From assembly GCA_045588915.1 (NCBI GenBank), contig JAZNFA010000002.1, forward strand, positions 1 to 64,000: DNA of 64,000 nt, in the 5' to 3' direction. The notes under the pieces are model-generated. The model was not told where the DNA came from. It saw nothing but the letters and a program-made list of their open reading frames with translations, and did no database searches. This stretch comes from RGIG8050 sp045588915 (lineage in GTDB: Bacteria > Bacillota > Clostridia > Christensenellales > UBA1242). The first letter of the stretch is position 1, and each line of letters begins with the position of its first letter. Shown in pieces: positions 48,001-54,404 of this stretch. The position numbers and the translations under genes were made by a program.

Positions 48001-51000
48001 ATTGTTGGCGGTTTTGTTGGTTTGAACGTTGTTAATGACTCCGAAGTTGAAAATTATAATCTTTATGGTTCAGTTTCGGTAACTGCTAATTTCCACAACC
48101 AACAAACTGATGTTGGCGCAAATCTCTTTGGTTCAGGTAAAGAATATTGTCAACAAACATTGTATGCTAAAGTCGAAGGTGCAGATATTTATTATGAACA
48201 AGGTTTTGGTACAGCAGGTGCAATTTTCGGGTTTGTTACATCTAATCCAAATAATTACCGTATAGTTAATTCAAATGGTACTGAAGAAATTGTAGCTCGT
48301 AAATTTGAAAAAGAAATTATTAAACAATCAGCAGATGGTGAGATTTATTACCAAGACAAGCCACATAGCTATAATACAGAAAAAACATGGTTCTTAAAAG
48401 ATCGTATGGGTAAGGAAATTAATGATACCAATGTTTATTACAGAGATATCATAGTCTTACAAAATGTCGGTGGTGCAGTTAAAGATGTTTCGGCTAATGT
48501 TGCTGGTGGTTTAATCGGTATTATGGATGAAACCATTCACTTGCAAAAACCAAATCTAGTTAGCTTGAATAGTTTGAGTGGTAAATATTACTTAGGTGGT
48601 ATCGTTGGTATTAACCTTGGTAAAATTTCTGGTGAGGTTGCTAAGAATAATGAAGGTGTTGTAACAAGTACGTATTCGACGGCAGATTTAGGCTCAAAAT
48701 GGACAGTTTTAAGTTCATCAGGTGAATCATATGTTTACCGTGATAATAACTCAGTTGAAAATGCAAATAAAGTTTGGGGTATGACAGTTGGTGCAATTGC
48801 AGGTTCTAACGATGGTTTCTATGGAAATATTAACAGTGGTGTCATTGAAAATATTCACGTCAATGTTAATGTTTTAGGCGCAAGCAGTAGTACTAAACAA
48901 TATGTAATTGGTGGTGTTGTTGGTGCTAATGGTAACTATGGTTTAATTGATAATGCAATTAACACCAATAATACGGTAGCCTTAAACACAGTTCGCGTTA
49001 ACGCATCGCAAGTACAAAAAATTGGTTATTACTTTGGTCAAATTGTTGGTTACAGTAGTGTTACAAACAGTTCATTTACTGGTACTAACACAACTCGTAT
49101 GACATTGTTACAAGTTTTAGTTCCAGAAAATTTAGGTAAATCTTATGTTAATGCTGAAGATTTCTCAACAAAAAATTACAAAGGCGAGATTTCAAATGCT
49201 TTTGGTATTGTTGATGGTGAAACCTTAAAAATGCAAACAATGACTTTGGAAGAATATAAAAAATATTTATTAACAACCATCACAAGTAAAGATTTGGCTA
49301 CACGCGTGGAAATGTTAGAACCATGGTTACGTAGCCTACCAACAGTAGTAACTAAACGTTATATGTCAGATGGTCAAGAAGTTCGCGTAGAGTTGTTTGA
49401 CGAAAGTGCTAAACAAGAATTATTAAATTGGATTACTGAAAATCAAATCTTCGAAAAATGGGATTTCCAACATCAAAATCTAACAGGTAAAGCAATGTCG
49501 AATTATAAGAGTTACATTGCTTACAGCTCTGTCAGTGACAAATTATCAACAGTTGAGAGTGAAAATGACTTTATTGATAACATCAATAAATATCGTCAAC
49601 AACGTTATAACAATGCTTATGAGTTCTTCACATATCAATACCGTGTCAGTGGTGGTATTTCAAGCGCACATAATATTGATTTCACATGGGATCAATATGA
49701 AAAATATTTATTATTCAAAAAATATGCAACTTCAACAGATGTTGCAACAGGCAGTGATTTATATATAAAATTGAGAGACACGTATAATGAAGATTTTGCT
49801 AATATGGTTTATCCATATAATGTCTGGGCTGAATATGCAACGGTTAAAGATAAAAATGGTAACGATACAAACCAAAAACAAGTGGTCATTATTAACAACA
49901 ATAAGATTTTCTGTGAAATGGTTGCTGGTTTAGAGAAAGATAATAGCCTTAAATTTACGAACAAAGACCCATTGCAAATTTACATTAACTATACTGTTCA
50001 ATCAAGATTGGAAGAAAACCCTTTTGCTCAAATGCAATTAGCACAATATTATTATTATATGGGTAACTTGTATGGTCAAAGATATGAAGATTATGGTTAC
50101 TCTGTTCCTGGTAATTTCGAAGCAACAGGTGGCAAAGGTTACAGTTCATACTTGTCTTTGAATGCATTGTTTGAAGGAAACACGGCAGCATTATTAACCG
50201 TTTCAGAATTTATTTATATGATGGATCACGAAGAAGAAATCGTTGTATCGAACGAATTGGCATGGGTTAAAACAGGACACTTAGGTGGTGGTAACGCTCG
50301 TATCAGCAGTATTGGTGCGTTAGAACTTGGTTGGGTAAGCCAAACAGGTTCTTACAATAACTCTGAATTGAATTGGAAAGATAATTATCAAGATATTCAA
50401 AACGCAATTACAGAAAAAGATGGCGTAATTTCATATACAAATAACAGCAATACTACGTATGAATGGAAGGCTTTGAATAATTATATAACTGCAAAAGTTA
50501 GTGCTGGTTTGACAATTGCCAAATATAAAGAAATTATTACTTTGGGTGGTACTTTGTATGACTTGATCAATAGTTATCAAAATGACGGTACAAATGCTAC
50601 AGACGAATATATTTTTGCTTTGAAAGCTGAACAATATAATTGGACACAACAACAAGCTAGTTTTGTTAAAAATAATTATGCTGTTTCAAATGGTACAAAT
50701 GTTACCTATGATATGCAATATGCCTTGTCGGCAACCACTTATGGTAATGTCATCACAACATTGGCAAATGGTAACGTCCGTGCTGTGTACAAAACTGATG
50801 CTCAACATCTTGATGTTAATAATAATTGGTTTACTGATAACAATGGCGACGGCATCCAACAAGCTGGTGAGCCAGTTGGTATTTATGCGTTCCCACCTTA
50901 TGACGGCAACACACAATTTGTCAATGGTGATGGTCAAGTCTACTATTTCTTCAGAGCAGAATCTTATGTTTTGGGCGCGCATGGCAATATCGGTGCAGCA

Positions 51001-53289
51001 ATATATATCGACACAGACGGTAATAAATTATTCGGTGAAGTTGTTGTTGATGAAGGAGCATCGCTTTCTACAGGAACATTCAAAGCTGGTAAAGACATAT
51101 TGATTTTGTATAAAGTGGAAGACAGTGCAGGTGCAGATTTCAGCCGTCGAGAAAAAGTTAATGATATCGAAAAAACCGTATACTACAAAATTGCACGTCA
51201 AGTGACCCAATGTGAGCGCGTTGTTACATCAGATGGTGTTGAAGCGACAGATAATAATTCCGATTATTTGGAAGAAGCGCTTTGGTGGAAAAATGAAGGC
51301 TTCAGCGCGACAGAATTTGATAAGATTAAAGCACACGCGATGACAAAATCTGTACCAGTGAGTGGTCGAGTTGATTCAACATACACGAATCGTGCTGCTG
51401 GTTACACATTGGCAGATGACTGGAAATATGGTAGTTTTGGGTTCAAATCGGACAAATTCACCACGGCAGAATATGTGGAAATTGTTTTGGGCGCACAATA
51501 CCAAGGCGAAACGTGGAACAGTACCTACGCCGACTATTTGATTTTTGTTCAATTGTACAATGCGCCATCCAATGGTGTTAAAACGATTGATACGTCATTT
51601 GGTGGTAAAAAACCGAGCACAAGTCATTATGTTAACCCATTTAGTATGTATGGTGATGGTGAAAGTGATTATTCTCCAACTTTCATTGGTCAACTTGCTA
51701 CCGAAAATGATTTAGCCGAAGCCATTGAATTTGCTTCAGACCGTGCGGCATTCTTGGCGTTGTTCCGTGCAAAGCATACAGCAGCAGATTATATTCATTG
51801 GGCACATGACTTTAAATATCAAGTATGGGATAATAAGGATAAATTATATTTAAATAAATTCTTCCGTTTGAATCATTACATTTATTATGTCCAACAAGGT
51901 TTGGATGAAAAATTGGGTACGTACAGTCAAGAAGCATTTGCGCCAGATGACTTCAAATGGGTATTGAACCAAGAAATTCGTAGCGATATTTTCTATAATG
52001 GCGTTACGCAGGAAGCACGTACCACGGATTTGGTGGAATACCGTATGAATTGGTACAATAACGGCGAACCGTTTATGACATACCGTGATTATTGTGAATG
52101 GATCAATATCTATGCGTACAATGATGATTACAGTAATGACCGTGGTGATATGCCGGAAGTTGATGTGGGTACTGGTGAACCCACGGAACAAAAATCAACC
52201 GAAGGTTGGTTGACCATTGATGCGTTTGCTGTATGGAAACGTATGGAAAAATACGAAAACAATGTGGAATATTTGGCAAAAATTGGTGGCACAACCGACC
52301 AATCCGAAATTTTTGCACCGATTTTGAAACGTCAAATCAGTACCACAGTTTTCCCAAAAATTAAAAATAGTGGTGAACGCGAAAAAGACGAAAAAACATA
52401 TGTCGAAAAGGGTGATTATGTGTTGAAACAAATCACTGAACCAAAAGTGATTGATAATGTTGATGTAATTGAATATGAGACTACGGCTGTAAAATATTAT
52501 GATTGGGATGATAATTTAAGTAAAGATGACTATGATGCTAACCGAATGGATCCTAACCATCAACGTCATTTCCTTGATCGATATGAATATAACGAAAGGT
52601 ATAATATCAGAGAAATCAACCGCGGTTCAATCGGTGATGATTCCAGTACTTCGAATATGTATAGTAATGCTACAAACTATATTAATGATGCAAAATTTGC
52701 CAAGGTTTGCGATCATGAATGTGGTGGTAAAAGTGGTATTGACCCAATAGAAACTCCAACGCTGTGTACCAATTCGACGCACGCAGCGTATCAGGTTATC
52801 CAATGGAATACACGATATGGTGTTGGACGTTGGAGTGGAAAAAAACATAACGGTGAAGCTTCGGTTATGTATGTTTTAAAACTTGATGAGTCTAAAATTA
52901 CATCAGAAAAAATTGATCAGTATACAACAGGCATATGGTGGTGGAAAGAGACACATGAAATTACTATGAACCATCCAGAGAAGGAATATGCACAATTGTA
53001 TATACCATTTGATTACTTCAAACGCGCATGTCAACAAATTAAATCCGTTTATTCGTCAACCAATGGTTATGCAGGGTACTTTAATTATATGAAATTCTGG
53101 GCAAGAAATGGTGGTTATAATTGGATTTGTGATTTCAGCGAATATGACGGTCCACGTACCGGTGTGCACGAAGTTTCGAAAACTTATTTGGAAACGGCAT
53201 TCTGGAATAGTTATGATGGCACAAAAACACCATTGAAAGATCCTAACGCAAATACAAAAGCCATTATATGGCACAAAGAAGACAAATAA
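33097..53289 (+). CDS. Giant surface protein (~6,730 residues) with tandem repeats and GLUG-type regions
   Basis: A single open frame of 20.2 kb. I place the start at TTG 33097, behind the GGGGG site, not at TTG 33082, which is inside that site. Residues ~4-28 form a signal peptide or N-terminal anchor. ~30-1,600: diverse beta-rich segments. ~1,610-4,070: 11 diverged ~200-260-residue repeats, each with an A-I-G-T-x-x-x-Y box, a Y-x-N-G-x-P turn and a P-x-(W/Y)-F-x-(V/F) strand. ~4,350-5,280: two GLUG-type solenoid regions with GGFVGxNxGxI motifs. ~5,400-6,730: a helical/aromatic C-terminal part with a Ca-binding-like DNNGDGI loop (~5,915) and a C/H cluster (~6,540). No C-terminal anchor, LPXTG, SLH or enzyme motif. 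A terminator follows. Confidence 0.88.
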   Translation: MKKRGLASLLIVSIIAIAAVFGVVFAFQNSGRDKDVYGSATITVDKPNIELEIELKKDETADKKFTIVETDMSSAYFTITVGGLPESADRGVELNESSISSGVVTVSRVTPRDESGKTGINQFKVTGQNGGAPVTMVFTAVGGRTINVNVNVKLVAQDMKIAPKSHFGLRQGGDGLNLMSADVLNKFIFFAHPDDDERVFTPNNFPIEYKLKEQYPGVILQQGSIAVSSQATHTNQYIYVQAKLPGMTEWLDIPFYVFPEVKNILIDTNATETTRDKVWDLIANRTEFSAANFSFALDCVTTETSDYGFIIESSDTQVVRVDYIDQYQRSLSTVKNLGEVAIKITAYPIIKVNNNEIAFSGSGDANVQVKDVIYVRVRNEFYLESEADIYGKESFVLATDKESVNAFYYEGKFYDGVSFDTFTLDTANGKLVNVDNDVEFELEVVDDIGDRTGVYGWNADNNPGKVGLYSILQIGYWSDEVNDWVMLSGTPENYYANYHNRFCIAFMQTGDAENFLSDNMTLTLRIKSVSELTVGGYASCSVNLDVTSAIDKFQVENLAQFDDGSLGVALVYDVKHQDFSVEEVDVFGMFANANPNGEVVYSYSKKWNTAKVTDNSKDLPFVISASDYNSDELKSHFVRYTITANDVSPIEYYKDYPLTIGYPNGKSYTLNIRVYPTVESLSLSVISNSKGKIYHSIMDSEDTAYDYVRTAYVRKGYTYEFAVDTQGVSVGAYAVFEQITDASGKIIANTTTSMFDARRLQEGLYECLVSLHAYSDSVFAENETEITVYLIVVESVGNVILPSEIELEGITDSAEIALGLTTMNSETITDFNYLRIEVAEPVNKNVIVEQGTGEKYNSFNITAQYLVENTFKVGFKIYKSYNFPAKYDLDGLSWTENLPFELYYIGGNLVTVDVKIKNENPNKIELVSEKIKNIDGVGNYLELISENGKIVEQEIDVKVDSKANYQDFGIGFAEWKNGQFVISAFSVNNNEIAIANCAVARFDAEKSKVYIKAVEGATSLGAYALVVYASDSLRYVDVNLDGDDLVLPDVYQMVSLYIGSKETVEETVEELVSENIHDANSGNLNTRGSYNWILPSTEPTDLYAALFYTDGQDVYGSSIKANVYYIDDLYTVLGWNALAKPERMIITKYVNNVAIGSLTKTDSERLNLDLNYVFNKDTNDDDNFYSRNGTTVHYTISAAGRVMTFYIVESIAAFDVSVKSASGSGLVSRKVLTPSQNTNRIDSVTMQRGNEFSFTSNLSVYSGWKMQNKDFDSSSTAYVSYAGGLYSFYPYIEFTTTNGTTHCFNLDALTSKVQVKVKGGVSYLNIAQDSIVLDGVTTAIYDLTMRVDQENWSPSILNYSFLYDGIYYNLFEDNQTISYVNMEGGKSKLEFKLTCLNADSPVYSNLYYTYYLKIEVAVVILVPDVNPFYNISGARLIITENLNNSPLLDIKTPASDFSALSLTKQGINNVTMAHFADTEPVAANRSAVTLVSGQSDAGIIYLDEKSVGGILVVYPTLYYINVSNINLWTSQPHTEKVLIGTDLSGKPIYDTVVYTIGFTQMIYNQDDKFYQPYVSGSSMPKMVSSWSKAEGYKWDGKYYFKTSIISNSQFSHRLPDGTSFGISVSIQGESNAKAIVENMNLVAKYRDSFVVTPDDNVGDYAVCTMTQTQHQAIGTTGVYDIAFPSDCIPNYADFTFNGISSTNKTIDSKYATITIDSVARTLSVYLKGDVSAIGESLEVRIPYKRPGDYVNPYLSVVIVPVYFEFDEIEVINHYETCLQITRDELTQLKYRALFEYDTSMLSSSMSEKMAAFNYSLQTSDLVRYNYETVGKVTIEIAYSYVNGVPVITKNGAYRYARTYNYEFKQNALIKRTEYLAVGTAATYTFENWNPLHINNLYLEDALTNSKNIENYWDKNLKTQNRNTVLITISLENKSSDENSLAYEELVKAGKIVINVFSNVDVRAPQLELTIIPVWFTFDEFKLQKNPVNPLVALSTPTVLTVEAGNIVCVEDSNVTKALNAFNVELTNAQNYLSDNNALSFSRVANEDGILNFSFNSNTRAITRTDAANPVTATSYLLVSAGISYVNGVPTLDRNGTQISTYFPVRTFGNDVGESDNLLPDLEVAPNGRTRTVAQAIGTSVRYNISLSGVAYDSLLDKYEIRADGNYVWSKDFAWDVVFSFKENIITVNLDKNTELFDKLLSIRAYDRNGALVYVLNIIPAYYTVEQILLADHIDENPIMIKNTDNWLMDLSLDFASSHSSESFPGFDLERSKREFLLTLNSSSLVSRLDDAGFVTVFAGVTYEGGIPSLVNLVNAKTVVQNTYRYLLVDGVPENTKAQALGQEVIYNVNRTVTVGAIKISTGKDSEGNDIWEVYDSGNYQNWWIENDTNPRRIKVGLNESTDLIGNLIRIGIWGNVNDDEPSYILNIIPAYFTVDDLTVVGQSTEDRDIHLYYGEEKDSPSDVVFDAVYGKYSMSSALNVPALLSSFVQELQDTKSNLIERQYDTSLASGDLHIVVYLDYQNGKPTLVDSATESEFIIRIDVDFTYTIYGKPAPEGDLPPMPSEPRSRTEVQAIGTKATYIIDLDQDVSLDVSDLRYDDAKLQERGWKVTLEDNIVTVELLADAAETLLKNDIVLNFYSSYESIFILTIQPVLFEVIGVETIYPEQPIDLTDRNVNDIYYRAVAKYNDAVEYNGDKVIEFIKAFNTKLNSERNGLLEVETVDQYLKINIALDYGVTGSNYRRVPSLLEVESYPLNVVESYVEFSVATERSNVASRYQAVGTTEFYYLGVEFDDISELFVSVGGSIVTDGSVVAQVIPYGNSFALKVSIAPSANLVGQNIIVAISGSRNFTMTIKPVWFVVEGFDVINHPERHLWLITSDTFAEKIDNLTFRVRARYSFDGDADFQTALRAQIDSFNQQLVEKISDLETYTVGAEYLVVRAGIDYQNGVASIINIEKAKPTQVVRDVFKYVRYSDKIAGTNMARPNIPRSRTVEVAIGKSATYTVDFPDLAQGFTDKMISLYENTDKEKADDDSALVKYENGTNGWSVKVVDNQLQIILEPNADLVERELKVFIYYDKNHVKDAPNSFDNENVAFILTIHPVWFKVVDFALNGYVDDVINVDSIDDFMEELAQFNTNTYFMPVYEYSNDVLNDSESGAILQEKMHAFTKDFKQSTFVSRTRVRESATIYHFQVSASVNYQAYEGTAKLSSDFTTHLSRSFKVVVGDTAVEQRVESQAIGTKKTYYIDSSIMDAITSIPDGSNYRVTWNSKEKNYVTVELTNTASVDVPVNVVISNNFTLKINPVYYEILGFETVDHPERAVWVISPLTTKDLRYRAITTEIEQSLSNEVKNEIKNKIEELNLSLNSGSAPISINVDSNENIVIDAAVNYVDGYPEIVEITKDKRNVVESIIPYRIWSVNIRPIPDRPTVVGSTAANQIIGGTKKYTLKNIRGQVFYQFLWVENAGDIVTSFSNSINGTLQTYENLSILVDPVKGTLEVQLVANTDCLKNNIRICIPYLTTVNGKDVWYSHCIEITPLLFELKGWTIQAADEGVAASQLIQNENNEDYLLLTNTSNSITVIKYVAKIKASETTDPSVLRSINLAKQNIENAAAQYITPTVTSENIGFGNMTLRRNVAANVKTDNVVGLSTYIVYENGVPRLVEKSKTLVSNQILISTGYGKDEWNEKVGDTILSSGFANAVQVIGTSAAYVVEIADAGKIFADQITVVDQITQEKIVIDGEQSDLVTVKTEVSDDNSNIVLYVDLAPVIALRNYNVEIKIPYADEEDATKANYVYSYCVTPVLYTIDGFYLDYAENNYIDLANKDIPLVLHVQATYSDDVKVRNMVNLLLQDFELALNRSIVNGQIEFVVENINGGKNVRIESFGGNVWIQKIADKDVDTLDYIKSSIEIGYNGGVPQIGSVNPLTDSVVNITLQAGTQFSQASGFPGWEYIESQDKGSQHLQSIGTSRNYPIDVTADNNITLYYEYIEVFDGGLNSGENEYEFFAVNVVNPGRQNLMLGFTLRSSARILTQWIDVRIPYTQDVDGKIEWGYYSLKIKPVLFEIKSWKLKVDGELVDSVTLDDAAVELYFSPEIVSGPLDQIHYTLDELNYINNAIRRLELEINTYDPRISDGYTYMVINNTAQEGHQVNYTIFRENSTNTSYFLRDSSDESTTVMQLSANIAYGVNDFSKEFVEGAQAVTSYSNSENAKRVTGQISVYTTKQSNSTTASDRSTVFITQDNASLLMKLNENVDYILMSDIYLFKIPGLTNGKWKPVDFPSNATLDGNNHKIYFNNIGFDLSDNPNEIGLFKIIPTDSVIKNVQIVLEHGVDDPNTASINEGITVLEANLENYGAGAVNVGLLAGINNGIITNCAILSEWQFTMRDLSKIVNPTLGNNEKFKSDLPFNKDGYMFDDKYFYKLNADHTAVEQVYNEFGYGITKNETTGVWEIEYDQWHNVKNWITPDRTVVAHYDDYSPIMQKFNPLENNQSEGDTTNKFAIIDSVSAAKFYVYANNKELSVTLGGLVGTNSYMITNSRVLIDVELYGPKDTTNSSAMDEVNVLDSIVGGIVGVNMGTITTSYYRDGTVTNNANADTLQGHTSLLGGFVGQNNGIIQQSYAMGRSTERERSINHISTAGAVKTIRNSLGGFVHLNSGTITDCLVNMVIYKTGTEGSAGGFVYQNTSKGVISNCIENNNIILQSGGTFDYYSPFVVINGDKDPGKIVTTNLSNLIYAGNAESISFSADWDGVLKHLSNNSTLKYDHIANYEGFSMGMDNSDVISADNTIWEMTELGPVLRAANEIAISYRKYTWNSSPYLYNPGTEKNPYLVWTEDQFNDYVYGATPQATQADKETRVTNIEKNRQNNHLRLVDNVTLNGIKDTYKIIYTGTFEGNGLTMDGIGLDTVTNDLAVMGLFGKTEYATIRNINFGIGNINSTARYVGGIAGIAINTDFVDVKVSSSKSNEVIKGANIVGGFVGLNVVNDSEVENYNLYGSVSVTANFHNQQTDVGANLFGSGKEYCQQTLYAKVEGADIYYEQGFGTAGAIFGFVTSNPNNYRIVNSNGTEEIVARKFEKEIIKQSADGEIYYQDKPHSYNTEKTWFLKDRMGKEINDTNVYYRDIIVLQNVGGAVKDVSANVAGGLIGIMDETIHLQKPNLVSLNSLSGKYYLGGIVGINLGKISGEVAKNNEGVVTSTYSTADLGSKWTVLSSSGESYVYRDNNSVENANKVWGMTVGAIAGSNDGFYGNINSGVIENIHVNVNVLGASSSTKQYVIGGVVGANGNYGLIDNAINTNNTVALNTVRVNASQVQKIGYYFGQIVGYSSVTNSSFTGTNTTRMTLLQVLVPENLGKSYVNAEDFSTKNYKGEISNAFGIVDGETLKMQTMTLEEYKKYLLTTITSKDLATRVEMLEPWLRSLPTVVTKRYMSDGQEVRVELFDESAKQELLNWITENQIFEKWDFQHQNLTGKAMSNYKSYIAYSSVSDKLSTVESENDFIDNINKYRQQRYNNAYEFFTYQYRVSGGISSAHNIDFTWDQYEKYLLFKKYATSTDVATGSDLYIKLRDTYNEDFANMVYPYNVWAEYATVKDKNGNDTNQKQVVIINNNKIFCEMVAGLEKDNSLKFTNKDPLQIYINYTVQSRLEENPFAQMQLAQYYYYMGNLYGQRYEDYGYSVPGNFEATGGKGYSSYLSLNALFEGNTAALLTVSEFIYMMDHEEEIVVSNELAWVKTGHLGGGNARISSIGALELGWVSQTGSYNNSELNWKDNYQDIQNAITEKDGVISYTNNSNTTYEWKALNNYITAKVSAGLTIAKYKEIITLGGTLYDLINSYQNDGTNATDEYIFALKAEQYNWTQQQASFVKNNYAVSNGTNVTYDMQYALSATTYGNVITTLANGNVRAVYKTDAQHLDVNNNWFTDNNGDGIQQAGEPVGIYAFPPYDGNTQFVNGDGQVYYFFRAESYVLGAHGNIGAAIYIDTDGNKLFGEVVVDEGASLSTGTFKAGKDILILYKVEDSAGADFSRREKVNDIEKTVYYKIARQVTQCERVVTSDGVEATDNNSDYLEEALWWKNEGFSATEFDKIKAHAMTKSVPVSGRVDSTYTNRAAGYTLADDWKYGSFGFKSDKFTTAEYVEIVLGAQYQGETWNSTYADYLIFVQLYNAPSNGVKTIDTSFGGKKPSTSHYVNPFSMYGDGESDYSPTFIGQLATENDLAEAIEFASDRAAFLALFRAKHTAADYIHWAHDFKYQVWDNKDKLYLNKFFRLNHYIYYVQQGLDEKLGTYSQEAFAPDDFKWVLNQEIRSDIFYNGVTQEARTTDLVEYRMNWYNNGEPFMTYRDYCEWINIYAYNDDYSNDRGDMPEVDVGTGEPTEQKSTEGWLTIDAFAVWKRMEKYENNVEYLAKIGGTTDQSEIFAPILKRQISTTVFPKIKNSGEREKDEKTYVEKGDYVLKQITEPKVIDNVDVIEYETTAVKYYDWDDNLSKDDYDANRMDPNHQRHFLDRYEYNERYNIREINRGSIGDDSSTSNMYSNATNYINDAKFAKVCDHECGGKSGIDPIETPTLCTNSTHAAYQVIQWNTRYGVGRWSGKKHNGEASVMYVLKLDESKITSEKIDQYTTGIWWWKETHEITMNHPEKEYAQLYIPFDYFKRACQQIKSVYSSTNGYAGYFNYMKFWARNGGYNWICDFSEYDGPRTGVHEVSKTYLETAFWNSYDGTKTPLKDPNANTKAIIWHKEDK
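37930..45300 (+). repeat. Eleven diverged protein repeats inside the giant gene
   Basis: The A-I-G-T-type box recurs at about 38109, 38721, 39493, 40105, 40808, 41422, 42076, 42799, 43402, 44191 and 44975, with spacings of roughly 600-790 bp. Variants include AVGTAATYTF, ALGQEVIYNV, AIGKSATYTV, IIGGTKKYTL and VIGTSAAYVV. Nearby strands such as P-V-W-F-x-V and Y-x-N-G-V-P-x-I recur in phase. DNA identity is low, so the duplications are old. Confidence 0.8.
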
Positions 53290-53314
53290 AAAAGGCGTCG
53301 AAACGCCTTTTTTA
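53287..53314. terminator. Bidirectional terminator between the giant gene and the lipoprotein pair
   Basis: AGGCGT (53293-53298), CGAA loop, ACGCCT (53303-53308), with six A before and six T after, so it works in both directions for the converging giant gene and lipoprotein gene. Confidence 0.93.
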
Positions 53315-53330
53315 ATTTAATTGTTTGGTG

Positions 53331-54323
53331 TTATTTTGACATACCTTGTTGTTGTTCGGCTTGATACATTTCACGAGCAACTTCTTGCATTACTTTTTTT
53401 ATGTTTATTTCAGCACTGCAAGATGTATGTTTTAAAGCCGAAGTAGAAAGATCATGCATAGCTGCTAAGGAATTTGATGTCATGGCAATGTTAATTACTT
53501 GTTGAAGATCACGTACGGTAATGTCATTGCCCATGGTTTTGACCGCTTTGTTTAGCAAACGATCCATCTCGTTGGTTGTTTGTTGACAATTTTGTTGGTC
53601 AATGTCTTGGTTTAAATCAAAGGGGTTATTGATAACGCCTGTTGTCCAAGCGTTATTAATATCCTCTCTGACATTTTCGTATGTGTTCTTTTGGCTACTG
53701 GGGACATTTTTATAAGAACCCAAACCGTATCCAAATGCTTCATTACTTAATGTTTCGTAACAACGTCTGAAAAGGTGACGTTCGCGGTTATTATCAATAT
53801 TACGAATAATGTTTTCAAAAATATAAACTGATGGTTGTGCCACACCTTTGATGGTCGAGTCAAAGCTGTATGGATTGTCTGATGTTTCATTCAAACGTTG
53901 GAATTTATTATTTTTTTCTTCGTTAATGAATTGTGCAAAATATGCTTCGGCAGCAGGGCGGTCCTTTAATGAATCACTGAATTTATCAACCAAACCTTTC
54001 ACATAGGTTTCGCCTTTGCCTAAGTAGTGGTTAACGCCTTTTGCCATATTTCCATTGATGCGAAAACTATCTTCACCAAAGAAGCTGTGCACGGTGTAAT
54101 TTCCATTGCCCATAGTTTTATCACTTGGAATACCATATTCATCTTGTTCTTTACCTGGTTCTGGTTTTTCAATTCCTGGTTTGTCTGGATAATCAGGATT
54201 TTGTGGTCCATTTGGATTTGGACATCCTGTAAACATCATGGTGCTGGCAGCCAATGCTGTTCCCATGACACCGATTTTTACGCCTTTTTTCATGACGTTT
54301 TTCAATTTGTTTAATTTTTCCAT
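53331..54323 (-). CDS. Lipoprotein A of a tandem paralogous pair, unknown family
   Basis: 330 residues. A basic N-terminus and hydrophobic stretch (VKIGVMGTALAASTMMF) end in a lipobox T-G-C near residue 34. A Pro/Asn/Lys/Glu-rich linker (~35-65) precedes a mostly helical domain. Shared with its neighbour: GNGNYTVHSFFG, a G-E-x-Y-V/I element, NEAFGYGLGSYKN, DIDQQNCQQTTNEMDRLLNKA and DLQQVINIAMTSNSLAAMHDLSTSALKHTSC. Two conserved Cys (N-C-x-x-T-T and the late H-x-x-C) could form a disulfide. It probably sits on the outer membrane face; role unknown. A consensus promoter puts the -10 5 nt before the ATG. Confidence 0.85.
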   Translation of the reverse strand: MEKLNKLKNVMKKGVKIGVMGTALAASTMMFTGCPNPNGPQNPDYPDKPGIEKPEPGKEQDEYGIPSDKTMGNGNYTVHSFFGEDSFRINGNMAKGVNHYLGKGETYVKGLVDKFSDSLKDRPAAEAYFAQFINEEKNNKFQRLNETSDNPYSFDSTIKGVAQPSVYIFENIIRNIDNNRERHLFRRCYETLSNEAFGYGLGSYKNVPSSQKNTYENVREDINNAWTTGVINNPFDLNQDIDQQNCQQTTNEMDRLLNKAVKTMGNDITVRDLQQVINIAMTSNSLAAMHDLSTSALKHTSCSAEINIKKVMQEVAREMYQAEQQQGMSK

Positions 54324-54328
54324 ACTAT

Positions 54329-54358
54329 ATTATAAAAAATTTACACACCAAAAGTCAA
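54329..54358 (-). promoter_or_regulatory. Promoter of lipoprotein A (leaderless)
   Basis: Minus strand: -35 TTGACT (54353-54358), 18-bp spacer, -10 TATAAT (54329-54334), 5 nt, ATG at 54323. It lies in the 81-bp gap between the two lipoprotein genes, so each has its own promoter. Confidence 0.78.
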
Positions 54359-54404
54359 TAAATTATCATAAATTCTTTAATAATTTTAAAAAAATTAAAC
54401 AAGT

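Noticed and set aside
50431..53274. Minus-strand frames rich in Ile, Thr and Cys at the 3' end of the giant gene
   Set aside because: They are complements of the Asn/Asp/Tyr-rich coding strand and no promoter or ribosome-binding site precedes them.
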